Below are positions 9,234-16,751 of a stretch of 64,000 nucleotides of DNA, piece by piece. Both the position numbers and the translations under genes were made by a program. This DNA comes from Leclercia sp. LSNIH1 (GTDB taxonomy: Bacteria; Pseudomonadota; Gammaproteobacteria; Enterobacterales; Enterobacteriaceae), in contig NZ_CP026167.1 in NCBI RefSeq assembly GCF_002902985.1, positions 620,001 through 684,000 of the forward strand, given 5' to 3'. Numbering within the stretch: position 1 is the first letter of the stretch; each line of letters opens with the position of its first letter. A model generated the notes under the pieces. The model searched no databases. It saw only the letters and a list, made by a program, of their open reading frames with translations, and had not been told where the DNA came from.

Positions 9234-9249
9234 GGTGAAGCGCCTCACA
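9234..9249 (-). promoter_or_regulatory. Candidate CRP site upstream of the TRAP operon
   Basis: Read on the minus strand the site is TGTGAGGCGCTTCACC, matching the CRP consensus TGTGA-N6-TCACA at nine of ten conserved positions. It lies about 85-100 nt upstream of the binding-protein start codon, next to the KdgR-like palindrome. Binding has not been tested; the match is by eye. Confidence 0.5.
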
Positions 9250-9262
9250 AAAAAGCGCTAAA

Positions 9263-9283
9263 ATTTGAAACAATGGTTCAAAT
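9263..9283. promoter_or_regulatory. KdgR-like operator palindrome upstream of the TRAP operon
   Basis: ATTTGAAACAATGGTTCAAAT is a near-perfect palindrome with 7-bp arms ATTTGAA/TTCAAAT. Its core GAAACAATGGTTC fits the RAAAYRNYRTTTY pattern of KdgR boxes with one mismatch. KdgR is the IclR-family repressor that responds to 2-keto-3-deoxygluconate. Another palindrome-binding regulator of the GntR or IclR type remains possible. Confidence 0.5.
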
Positions 9284-9331
9284 TGGTGATGGAGTTCAAA
9301 CGAATGGCCTTTCAGGCCCGTGCAGGAGGGC

Positions 9332-9398
9332 GTGCCGGAGGGCGGCTACGCCTTACCCGGCCTACGCGTAGGCCCGTGCAAGCGCAGCGCCGCCGGGC
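9332..9398. repeat. Pair of REP palindromes between the TRAP operon and tusA
   Basis: Two REP-type units in inverted arrangement: GTGCCGGAGGGCGGCTACGC... followed by CCTAC, and GTAGGCCCGTGCAAGCGCAG... ending in CGCCGGGC. They lie just downstream of tusA on its coding strand and probably mark its transcript 3' end. Confidence 0.8.
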
Positions 9399-9407
9399 AA
9401 AATGGCA

Positions 9408-9650
9408 TTAGCCTTTGCGGATCAGATAGCGATAGGGCAGCGAGGCGGTTTCCTGTGCCAGCAGCTCATGTTCCATAAAGGTACAAAAGCCGGGAATATC
9501 GCGGGTGGTGGCCGGATCGTCGGCAATAATTAATAGCGTCTCGCCGGTTTGCATCGTGCGCACGGTTTTGCGCACCATCATCACCGGTTCCGGGCAGCGC
9601 AGGCCCTGGGCGTCAAGAGTATGGTCTGGGCTGGAAAACAGATCGGTCAT
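9408..9650 (-). CDS. tusA: Sulfur carrier protein TusA
   Basis: An 80-residue cytoplasmic sulfur carrier. It takes persulfide sulfur from IscS and passes it to TusBCD-E for 2-thiouridine formation in tRNA, and also feeds molybdenum cofactor synthesis. The acceptor cysteine is Cys19 in the motif [13 protein letters not shown], the hallmark of the TusA/SirA family. Length and neighbourhood (divergent from yhhQ) match E. coli. Confidence 0.97.
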   Translation of the reverse strand: MTDLFSSPDHTLDAQGLRCPEPVMMVRKTVRTMQTGETLLIIADDPATTRDIPGFCTFMEHELLAQETASLPYRYLIRKG

Positions 9651-9817
9651 CGTCGTCTCGTTCAGATAAAAAACGGCAGTAGTTTACGCCCCAGGCCGGG
9701 CAAAGCAAACCAGGTTAACGATTGCGTAAAAATTAGCCGTTGCAAAGCACAATGAAAGCAGTATGATGCGGCCGGTTTATTGGGTTCCCTCACCCCAACT
9801 CTTAAAAAGGTCACAAT

Positions 9818-10483
9818 ATGACGCAGTTCTCTCAATCGCAGCGCGTAAAAGCGTTGTTCTGGCTTTCGCTTTTCCATCTGCTGGTGATTACCTCCAGTAA
9901 CTACCTGGTACAGCTGCCGATCTCCATTTTTGGTTTTCATACCACCTGGGGCGCGTTCAGTTTCCCGTTTATCTTCCTTGCGACCGATCTTACCGTCCGT
10001 ATCTTTGGCGCACCGCTCGCCCGACGCATTATTTTTGCCGTCATGCTTCCGGCGCTATTTGTGTCATACGGGATCTCCTCGCTGTTCTATATGGGAAGCT
10101 GGCAGGGCTTTGAGGCGCTGACGCACTTTAACCTTTTTGTCGCCCGTATCGCCGCCGCCAGCTTTATGGCCTATGCGCTGGGGCAGATCCTCGACGTGCA
10201 TGTCTTTAACCGCCTGCGCCAGAACCATCTCTGGTGGATGGCGCCGACCGCCTCCACGCTGTTTGGCAACGTCAGCGATACGCTGGCCTTTTTCTTTATC
10301 GCCTTCTGGCGCAGCCCGGATGCGTTTATGGCCGAACACTGGATGGAAATTGCCCTCGTGGATTACGCCTTCAAGGTGCTTATCAGCCTGGTCTTCTTCC
10401 TGCCGATGTACGGCGTACTGCTGAATATGTTGCTGAAAAGATTCGAGGATAAATCTGAAATTTCAGCATTACGGGCAGGTTAA
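9818..10483 (+). CDS. yhhQ: Queuosine precursor transporter YhhQ
   Basis: A 221-residue inner-membrane protein with about six helices. It belongs to the VUT/YhhQ family that imports 7-cyano- and 7-aminomethyl-7-deazaguanine, precursors of the tRNA base queuosine. Family features include the polar patch FLATDLTVRIFGAPLARR (about 51-68) and the SLF..GNVSDTLAFF-type helix (about 145-160). The N-terminal MTQFSQSQRVKALFWLSLFH matches the E. coli start. It is followed 72 nt later by dcrB. Confidence 0.95.
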   Translation: MTQFSQSQRVKALFWLSLFHLLVITSSNYLVQLPISIFGFHTTWGAFSFPFIFLATDLTVRIFGAPLARRIIFAVMLPALFVSYGISSLFYMGSWQGFEALTHFNLFVARIAAASFMAYALGQILDVHVFNRLRQNHLWWMAPTASTLFGNVSDTLAFFFIAFWRSPDAFMAEHWMEIALVDYAFKVLISLVFFLPMYGVLLNMLLKRFEDKSEISALRAG

Positions 10484-10555
10484 AGGTTCCCCTGAACAGT
10501 TGTGATAAGATGGATTGATGCGCCGTTATGGCCGTTTATCGAAAGGAAGAATGTA

Positions 10556-11113
10556 ATGCGCAATCTGGTTAAATATGTCGGGATTGGCCTGCTGGTGATG
10601 GGGCTTGCCGCTTGTGATAACAGCGACACGAAAGCACCTGCTCAGGCTGCGTCTGCGGAAAGCAACGCCACGGGTCAGCCGGTCAGCCTGATGGATGGCA
10701 AACTCAGTTTCTCACTGCCCGCGGATATGACCGATCAGAGCGGCAAGCTGGGTACGCAGGCGAACAATATGCACGTCTATTCCGATGCCACCGGGCAGAA
10801 AGCGGTGATTGTGATCGTCGGCGACGACACCAGTGAAGACCTGGGCGTGCTGGCGAAACGTCTGGAAGATCAGCAGCGCAGCCGCGACCCGCAGCTGCAG
10901 GTGGTCACCAACAAAGCCATCGATCTGAAAGGCCACACCCTGCAACAGCTGGACAGCATTATCTCTGCCAAAGGCCAGACCGCTTACTCATCCGTGGTGC
11001 TGGGTAAAGTGGACAACAAGCTGCTGACCCTGCAGATCACGCTGCCTGCTGACGACCAGCAGAAAGCGCAAACTGCCGCAGAGAACATCATCAATACCCT
11101 GGTGATTCAGTAA
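10556..11113 (+). CDS. dcrB: Lipoprotein DcrB
   Basis: A 185-residue lipoprotein with signal peptide and lipobox (GLAAC, Cys20). In E. coli DcrB is needed for entry of phages C1 and C6 and is tied to lipoprotein maturation and envelope stress; its precise activity is unclear. The start at 10556 is preferred over an in-frame upstream ATG at 10502-type positions because it gives the correct signal peptide and has AAGGAAG nearby. The last codon is 4 nt from the convergent yhhS stop. Confidence 0.93.
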   Translation: MRNLVKYVGIGLLVMGLAACDNSDTKAPAQAASAESNATGQPVSLMDGKLSFSLPADMTDQSGKLGTQANNMHVYSDATGQKAVIVIVGDDTSEDLGVLAKRLEDQQRSRDPQLQVVTNKAIDLKGHTLQQLDSIISAKGQTAYSSVVLGKVDNKLLTLQITLPADDQQKAQTAAENIINTLVIQ

Positions 11114-11117
11114 GTCA

Positions 11118-12323
11118 TCACGATGAAATGGCCTCCTCCGGAGGCCATTTTTTTAGCCGCCACGTCAGCAGTAACGCCACCGCCACCAACCCCGCCGCCG
11201 CCAGATAGATAACCGGTACCCCGGCCCACGCCATCACCAGCCCGGCCAGCGGCCCGGTCACCCCCAGCGACATATCCATAAACACCGTATAGGTCGCCAG
11301 CGCCGCCCCCTGGTTCTGCTGCGGTACCGCTTTGACCGCCACCACCCCCAGCGCCGGGAAGACCAGCGAGAAGCCTGCCCCCGCAAGGAACACCCCGATC
11401 CGCGCCATCCACGGCGCCTCAGCGATGCCGGTCAGCAGCAGGCCGAGGATCTCAACGCTAAAGCAGATCATCGCCACGTTCAGTCCGCCCAGCCGGTTGA
11501 TGCCGTTGGGGAACAGCAGGCGGGTGCCGACGAAGGCGCAGCTAAAGAGCGTCAGCGCGAAGGCCGCGCCGTCCCAGCCTTTATCGGCGTAAAACAGCGT
11601 AATGAAAGTGGCGATAACCCCAAAACCTGCCGAACCGAGCGCCAGCGCCATGCCGTAGGGCCAGACGCGCCCCAGCACCGTGCGAAACGGCATCGGCTTG
11701 CCTTTGCTGGCCTTCACTTTCGGACGTGGCAGGGCGAAGAGGATCGCCAGCAACGCCACCCCCATAATGGTCAACGCCAGCCCGCTCAGGCCGGTGTAGC
11801 GATAGCAGAGCACGCCAAGGGGCGCGCCCATCGCCATTGCGCCATAGGTGACGATGCCGTTCCAGGAGATCACCCGCCCGATGTGCGAAGCTCCCACTAC
11901 CCCCACGCCCCACAGCGTTGAGCCCGTTCCGGCAAGGCTTTGTCCGATGCCTAAGATCACCCGGCCAAAACAGAGCAGCGCCAGGCTGACCACCGGCCAG
12001 GCGCTGGTCAACCCGGCCAGGAAATAGCTCACCCCGCTCAGGAAGCAGCCGCACAGCCCCAGCACCACAATGCTCTTGGGCCCGAACAGATCGGCATAGC
12101 GCCCGGCATAGGGGCGGCTTAACAGGGTGGCGAAGTATTGCAGGCTGATGACCAGACCCGCCCAGAAGGCGCTAAATCCCATGATGTCATGCACATAGCC
12201 CGGCAGGACGGCCAGCGGCAGGCCGATGGTCAGATAGCTGGCAAAGTTGAAAATCACGACGGAAACAATACGCAGGTTGAGGCGCAATCCACTCAGTGCC
12301 GGTTCGGCGGCAGGTTCGGGCAT
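11118..12323 (-). CDS. yhhS: Major facilitator superfamily transporter YhhS
   Basis: A 401-residue, twelve-helix drug/solute exporter of the major facilitator superfamily, orthologous to E. coli YhhS, for which arabinose and glyphosate-related export has been reported. The GRYADLFGPK segment is the conserved loop 2-3 motif, and GRVILGIGQSLAGTG is the conserved helix 5 motif of antiporters. The ATG at 12323 (MPEPAAEPAL) matches the E. coli start better than the one three codons upstream. Divergent from yhhT. Confidence 0.95.
   Translation of the reverse strand: MPEPAAEPALSGLRLNLRIVSVVIFNFASYLTIGLPLAVLPGYVHDIMGFSAFWAGLVISLQYFATLLSRPYAGRYADLFGPKSIVVLGLCGCFLSGVSYFLAGLTSAWPVVSLALLCFGRVILGIGQSLAGTGSTLWGVGVVGASHIGRVISWNGIVTYGAMAMGAPLGVLCYRYTGLSGLALTIMGVALLAILFALPRPKVKASKGKPMPFRTVLGRVWPYGMALALGSAGFGVIATFITLFYADKGWDGAAFALTLFSCAFVGTRLLFPNGINRLGGLNVAMICFSVEILGLLLTGIAEAPWMARIGVFLAGAGFSLVFPALGVVAVKAVPQQNQGAALATYTVFMDMSLGVTGPLAGLVMAWAGVPVIYLAAAGLVAVALLLTWRLKKWPPEEAISS
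11126..11154 (+). terminator. Rho-independent terminator of dcrB inside the end of yhhS
   Basis: A perfect 11-bp stem AAATGGCCTCC-TCC-GGAGGCCATTT (11126-11150) is followed by a run of T. It lies 12 nt after the dcrB stop. Because yhhS is convergent and ends at 11118, the whole hairpin is also yhhS coding sequence, encoding its last residues KKWPPEEA. Confidence 0.9.
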
Positions 12324-12465
12324 CAGGTTCACCAGAATTTTTACAACAGTGTTTCACTATTACCACGCCAGGGAGAGAAATGCAGCAGCGACTTTAAGAT
12401 TAACGGCGTCAGCCGAAGCGCTGCGGGCGCACTACACTTAGGAGCATCTTATAAGAGGAATAATC

Positions 12466-13539
12466 ATGATAATCACGCCGCCCGATAAAACGGGTCTTCC
12501 ACCCGCTGATAAAGCGGGTCTCCATATTTTAATGAAGCTGGCCTGTCTGGTGGTGATCCTGGCAGGCATTCACGCCGCAGCAGATATTCTCGTTCAGCTA
12601 TTGCTGGCGCTCTTTTTCGCCATCGTCCTTAACCCCCTCGTCACCTGGTTTTTGCGCCGGGGGGTAAGCCGCCCTGTTGCCATCACCATTGTCGTGGTGG
12701 TAATGCTGATTGGACTGACGGCGCTGTTTGGGGTGCTGGCGGCCTCGCTCAATGAATTTGCCGCCATGCTGCCGAAATACAACAAAGAGCTGACGCGCAA
12801 GATTGTCGATCTGCAGCAAATGTTCCCGTTCCTCAACCTGCACATCTCCCCGGAGCGGATGCTGAGACGGATGGACTCGGAAAAGGTGATGACCTTTGCC
12901 ACCGCGCTGATGACTCAGCTTTCCGGGGCGATGGCCAGCATTTTGCTGCTGGTGATGACCGTGGTCTTTATGCTGTTTGAAGTGCGCCACGTGCCGTACA
13001 AGATGCGTTTTGCCCTCAATAATCCGCAGATCCATATCGCCGGTTTACACCGCGCCCTGAAGGGCGTGTCGCACTACCTGGCGCTGAAAACGCTGCTGAG
13101 TTTGTGGACCGGGGCCATTGTCTGGCTGGGGCTGACGCTGCTGGGGGTGCAGTTTGCCCTGATGTGGGGCGTGCTGGCCTTCCTGCTGAACTATGTGCCT
13201 AATATCGGCGCGGTGATCTCCGCCGTACCGCCGATGATCCAGGCGTTCCTGTTCAACGGTTTTTACGAATGCATGATGGTGGGGGCGCTATTCCTTATCG
13301 TCCACATGGTGCTGGGCAATATCGTTGAGCCGCGAATGATGGGCCACCGGCTGGGAATGTCCACTCTGGTGGTCTTCCTGTCGTTATTGATCTGGGGCTG
13401 GTTGCTCGGCCCGGTGGGGATGTTACTTTCCGTGCCGCTCACCAGCGTCTGTAAGATCTGGATGGAGACCACCCGGGGCGGCAGCAAACTGGCGATCCTG
13501 CTTGGGCCAGGCAGACCAAAAAGCAGGCTGCCGGGATAA
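12466..13539 (+). CDS. yhhT: AI-2E family (PerM-type) transporter YhhT
   Basis: A 357-residue membrane protein of the AI-2E/PerM transporter family, with about eight helices and the large soluble loop between helices 3 and 4 (about 95-150). The family signature NYVPNIGAVISAVPPM and the GNIVEPRMMGHRLGMSTLVV region are complete. Substrate in enterobacteria is unknown; relatives export autoinducer-2 or act as Na+/H+ antiporters. A ketoacyl synthase relic begins right after its stop codon. Confidence 0.93.
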   Translation: MIITPPDKTGLPPADKAGLHILMKLACLVVILAGIHAAADILVQLLLALFFAIVLNPLVTWFLRRGVSRPVAITIVVVVMLIGLTALFGVLAASLNEFAAMLPKYNKELTRKIVDLQQMFPFLNLHISPERMLRRMDSEKVMTFATALMTQLSGAMASILLLVMTVVFMLFEVRHVPYKMRFALNNPQIHIAGLHRALKGVSHYLALKTLLSLWTGAIVWLGLTLLGVQFALMWGVLAFLLNYVPNIGAVISAVPPMIQAFLFNGFYECMMVGALFLIVHMVLGNIVEPRMMGHRLGMSTLVVFLSLLIWGWLLGPVGMLLSVPLTSVCKIWMETTRGGSKLAILLGPGRPKSRLPG

Positions 13540-13548
13540 TCCCTGTAC

Positions 13549-13752
13549 GCGCTGGAGGCGTGAATGAGCCCGCAGATGATGCGTGGGGGCGGGTTCGCGC
13601 CGACCATCAATTTAAGATAACCGGATGAGCAATGCGGCACGTTAGATTATATTATGGGTGAAGCCCGTCACATTGACTGCGAATATATTCAAAGTAATAA
13701 CTTCGCGTTCGGCGGCATTAATACTTCCATAATCATTAAACGCTGGGCGTGA
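13549..13752 (+). pseudogene. 3' remnant of a beta-ketoacyl-ACP synthase gene with two nonsense codons
   Basis: Reading one frame from 13549 gives ALEA, a stop (TGA, 13561-13563), MSPQMMRGGGFAPTINLR, a second stop (TAA, 13618-13620), then PDEQCGTLDYIMGEARHIDC, EYIQSNNFAFGGINTSIIIK and RWA before the natural stop at 13750-13752. This is the C-terminal end of a ketoacyl-ACP synthase: the pattern NxFxFGGxNxS and the preceding GF.APT.NL strand are hallmarks. The first stop sits where the family often has Trp (TGG to TGA). No 5' part remains; yhhT ends just upstream. The relic ends 2 nt before the acpT ATG, as expected for a former operon partner. Confidence 0.85.
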
Positions 13753-13754
13753 CT

Positions 13755-14336
13755 ATGTACCAGTTTCTTCTGGGAAAGATTTCTACCCTCAGCGCTGACT
13801 CTCTGGCGTCAGCGCTTTCTGAGCAGGCGCCGCAGGGCGCGCGCCGACTCCCCTGGCTGGCTGGCCGGGCGCTGCTCGCCCGGGCCTTATCGCCCGCCCC
13901 GGTACCGGAAATTGTCTTCGGTGAACAGGGCAAACCGGCCTTCGTCGATGCCAGACCCTATTGGTTTAACCTGAGCCACAGCGGGGACGATATCGCCCTG
14001 CTGTTAAGCGACGAAGGCGAAGTGGGCTGCGATATCGAAGTGATCCGTCCGCGGGATAACTGGCAGGCGCTGGCTAACGCCGTCTTTAGCCTCGCCGAAC
14101 ATGATGAGCTGGAGCGGGAGGCACCTGAGGCAAAACTGTCGGCCTTCTGGCGCATCTGGACGCGTAAAGAGGCGATCGTCAAACAGCGCGGCGGCAGCGC
14201 CTGGCAGATTGTCAGTATCGACAGCACCTTAAGATCGGCGCTCTGCGTCAGCCACTTTCAGCGCGGCGAACTCAGCCTTGCGGTCTGTACGCCAACGCCC
14301 TTCACCCTCCATAACGGCGCACTTCAGCTTCTGTAA
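13755..14336 (+). CDS. acpT: 4'-phosphopantetheinyl transferase AcpT
   Basis: A 193-residue Sfp/AcpT-type enzyme that moves the phosphopantetheine arm of coenzyme A onto an acyl carrier protein. The magnesium-binding motif GCDIEV and the downstream WTRKEAIVKQ motif are intact. In E. coli K-12 this enzyme is known as an orphan, separated from the fatty-acid-synthase-like island it serves in other strains. Here too no carrier protein gene is nearby, only a decayed synthase end upstream. The ATG at 13755 is preferred; a GTG two codons earlier overlaps the relic stop. Confidence 0.93.
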   Translation: MYQFLLGKISTLSADSLASALSEQAPQGARRLPWLAGRALLARALSPAPVPEIVFGEQGKPAFVDARPYWFNLSHSGDDIALLLSDEGEVGCDIEVIRPRDNWQALANAVFSLAEHDELEREAPEAKLSAFWRIWTRKEAIVKQRGGSAWQIVSIDSTLRSALCVSHFQRGELSLAVCTPTPFTLHNGALQLL

Positions 14337-14341
14337 CCCGC

Positions 14342-14848
14342 TTATTTCAAATTATTCGGAAAGTCTGCCGGCAGCTCGCTGGCAGCACAGTCAATGACAG
14401 CATCGTTATTGGCACCGCAGTCGCGCACAAAGGTAATGGTGGCGAACTCATCAATGACCTCGGTTGGGTAGGCCGGGCCCGCCTCGCGATAAGAGACCAT
14501 CAGCGGAATATGATCGTTCTGGAAGCAGACGGTTTTTTCCGGGTTATTCATCACCCAACGCGGGAAGAAGATCGTGCCGTGGAACAGCTTGTCGCCGAGG
14601 TTCACAATCAGGCTCACATCGGTACCGGTCGGTTCAGTCCACGAAATTTTATAAATACTCTCGCCCACACGAACGATATAAGCCTGCTGATCTTTTACCC
14701 AACGGTTTGCCACGATCCCGCTATGAATACGGTAGTCGAGCGTCTGCTCGTTTTTGACATAAATTTCGTAGTTCCAGCCGTTATCGTAGGTATATACCAA
14801 ATGTTTGCCGACGAAACCGCTCAAATCATGTTTATCAAACTGGCTCAT
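14342..14848 (-). CDS. padC: Phenolic acid decarboxylase
   Basis: A 168-residue cofactor-free decarboxylase that turns ferulic, p-coumaric and caffeic acids into vinyl phenols, a detoxification step in plant-associated bacteria. The beta-barrel sequence SGFVGKHLVYTYDNGWNYEI and the YRIHSG and GTIFFPRWV segments are characteristic. The ATG at 14848 is chosen for its AGGAGAAAG ribosome site and the family-like start MSQFDKHDLSGFVG. It is divergent from a LysR gene, with a long palindrome between them. Absent from E. coli K-12 at this locus. Confidence 0.95.
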   Translation of the reverse strand: MSQFDKHDLSGFVGKHLVYTYDNGWNYEIYVKNEQTLDYRIHSGIVANRWVKDQQAYIVRVGESIYKISWTEPTGTDVSLIVNLGDKLFHGTIFFPRWVMNNPEKTVCFQNDHIPLMVSYREAGPAYPTEVIDEFATITFVRDCGANNDAVIDCAASELPADFPNNLK

Positions 14849-14894
14849 AATCTTTCTCCTCTGTTTCAATGAGCCCATCTTACGCCTGCAAAAA

Positions 14895-14933
14895 TTGGAT
14901 GAATAACGCTATGATTTAATCAAATTCATCCAA
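14895..14933. promoter_or_regulatory. Inverted-repeat operator between padC and its LysR gene
   Basis: Perfect 10-bp arms TTGGATGAAT (14895-14904) and ATTCATCCAA (14924-14933) are separated by 19 bp. A second small palindrome, TGATTTAATCA (14912-14922), sits between them. The position in the 99-bp divergent promoter region and the dyad form fit a LysR-type binding site controlling both genes. Confidence 0.7.
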
Positions 14934-14947
14934 AAATTAGATTAGTT

Positions 14948-15814
14948 ATGCACAAAACTACCCTTGAGCAGTGGTCGCTGCTGGAACGCGTCGTTGAGTT
15001 GGGCAGCTTTGCCCGCGCCGCAGAGGAGACGCATCGCAGCCAATCTTCCGTCAGTTATAACCTGGCATTGTTGCAGGAGCGGCTGGGCGTGGCGCTTCTG
15101 GTCCAGGTGGGGCGTAAGGCGGTGCTGACCCCGGAAGGAGAGCTGCTGTTAAATCAGGTCAAACCGCTGCTAAACGCCTTTACCCTGCTGGAGACGCGCG
15201 CCACGACGCTACGCAACGGGATGCGTACCCGACTGGATGTGGTGGTGGACAGCATTTTCCCTCGCCGTCATCTGTTTGCCATTCTGCGCCAGTTTCAACA
15301 GCGCTATCCGCAAACCGAGGTGCATCTGACCGAAATACTTGAGAACACCGGCGAGGCGCTGGCCCAGAGCGAAGCCGACGTGATGGTGCTAACCCGCCGC
15401 CAGGATGTGACCGGGCGCGGCGAGTGGTTGATGAATATCGACTTTGTCGCCGTGGCGCATCGGGAACATCCGCTGTTTGAACACGACACGCCGCTCACTG
15501 ATGAAATGCTACGCTCCTGGCCACTCATCCAGATCGCCGGGCAGAACTACGCCGCGCCTCCCGGCGGCGAAGCCTGGACCTTCTCCACCATCGACGCCGC
15601 TATCGATGCGGTGATGTATCAGGTGGGGTATGGCTGGCTGCCGGAAGAGCGAATTCAGCAACAGCTGGAAACCGGTGTGCTAAAAACGGTGCCCCTGAGC
15701 CACGGCACGCGCCGTGCTACACCGCTGCATCTGATTGTAAAACGCACGCTCGCCCCGCTCGACGAACAGGTGGAAACCTTACTGCACCTCTTCAGCCAGC
15801 CGTCGCAAAGGTGA
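14948..15814 (+). CDS. LysR-type regulator, probably of phenolic acid decarboxylase
   Basis: A 288-residue LysR-family regulator. The N-terminal winged helix (LGSFARAAEETHRSQSSVSY, about 18-37) is followed by the usual inducer-binding domain. The gene is divergent from padC with a 39-bp dyad between the two, the standard arrangement in which the regulator activates the neighbour on binding its substrate. That phenolic acids are the inducer is inferred from position. Alternative targets include the SDR gene 48 nt downstream. Confidence 0.9.
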   Translation: MHKTTLEQWSLLERVVELGSFARAAEETHRSQSSVSYNLALLQERLGVALLVQVGRKAVLTPEGELLLNQVKPLLNAFTLLETRATTLRNGMRTRLDVVVDSIFPRRHLFAILRQFQQRYPQTEVHLTEILENTGEALAQSEADVMVLTRRQDVTGRGEWLMNIDFVAVAHREHPLFEHDTPLTDEMLRSWPLIQIAGQNYAAPPGGEAWTFSTIDAAIDAVMYQVGYGWLPEERIQQQLETGVLKTVPLSHGTRRATPLHLIVKRTLAPLDEQVETLLHLFSQPSQR

Positions 15815-15862
15815 ACTGCTACGCTTAATGGTCTGAACTTCAAATATGACAAGGAGCAGACC

Positions 15863-16657
15863 GTGAAAATCGATCTTACGGGAAAAGTGGCGTTAGTGAC
15901 CGCCTCCACAGGCGGCATTGGCTTCGCCATTGCCAGAGGGCTGGCGGAGAGCGGTGCAGAGGTGATTGTTAACGGACGCAGCGTCGACTCGGTCAACCGG
16001 GGCATCCAGCAGCTGCAGCAGCAGATACCGGGCGTTCAGGTGCGGGCTGCCATTGCCGACCTCAGTTCGCAGGAAGGGGTGGATGCTCTGCTCCGGGTCG
16101 CTTCGGGCGTCGATATCCTCGTCAACAATGCCGGGATCTACGGCCCTCAGGATTTTTACGCTACCGACGACGAGACCTGGAATCACTACTGGCAAACCAA
16201 CGTGATGTCCGGTGTACGGCTATCGCGCGCCCTGCTGCCCGGCATGGTGCAAAAAGGCTGGGGCCGGGTGGTCTTTATCTCCTCCGAGTCGGCCTGCAAT
16301 ATTCCGGCGGACATGATCCACTATGGGGTCACCAAAACCGCCCAGCTCTCTCTGGCGCGCGGTCTGGCAAAGTTTGTCGCCGGGAGTGGCGTCACCGTGA
16401 ACAGCGTCCTGCCTGGCCCGACGATGTCGGACGGCTTTGCTGAGATGATGAAAGACGAAATAGAGAAAACCGGCAAGTCCCTGGAGACGCTGGCAAAAGA
16501 GTTCGTGATGGCCAATCGCCCAAGCTCGGTGATCCAGCGAGCCGCCACGGTAGACGAAGTGGCGAACATGGTGGTTTACGTCTGTTCCCAGCAGGCATCC
16601 GCCACCTCCGGCGCGGCGCTGCGCGTGGATGGCGGCGTGGTGGACGATATTATCTAG
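15863..16657 (+). CDS. Short-chain dehydrogenase/reductase (SDR family)
   Basis: A 264-residue classical SDR oxidoreductase. The Rossmann motif TASTGGIGFAIARGLAESG (about 13-31), the NNAG motif and the catalytic Ser with YGVTK (Tyr-X3-Lys) are all present. The C-terminal region ends in SGAALRVDGGVV, usual for the 3-oxoacyl-ACP reductase-like group. It starts with GTG behind AAGGAG. It lies 48 nt after the LysR gene, so it may share its transcript. The substrate is unknown. Confidence 0.9.
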   Translation: MKIDLTGKVALVTASTGGIGFAIARGLAESGAEVIVNGRSVDSVNRGIQQLQQQIPGVQVRAAIADLSSQEGVDALLRVASGVDILVNNAGIYGPQDFYATDDETWNHYWQTNVMSGVRLSRALLPGMVQKGWGRVVFISSESACNIPADMIHYGVTKTAQLSLARGLAKFVAGSGVTVNSVLPGPTMSDGFAEMMKDEIEKTGKSLETLAKEFVMANRPSSVIQRAATVDEVANMVVYVCSQQASATSGAALRVDGGVVDDII

Positions 16658-16751
16658 CGCTGCCGATGGCTACCCGTCCGCTGGCGGGTGGCATCTGACG
16701 CTAAAGCAGGTAAACTGAGGACAGAATGTGAATTTACGCTAAGACTCTGTT

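Noticed and set aside
9332..9398. Repeats as a possible CRISPR array
   Set aside because: The repeats are REP palindromes in pairs, without regular spacers; similar units are scattered singly through the window and no cas gene is present.
9651..9817. preQ1-type riboswitch before yhhQ
   Set aside because: The gene product handles queuosine precursors, so a riboswitch was considered, but no preQ1 aptamer pseudoknot pattern is visible in the 167-nt region.
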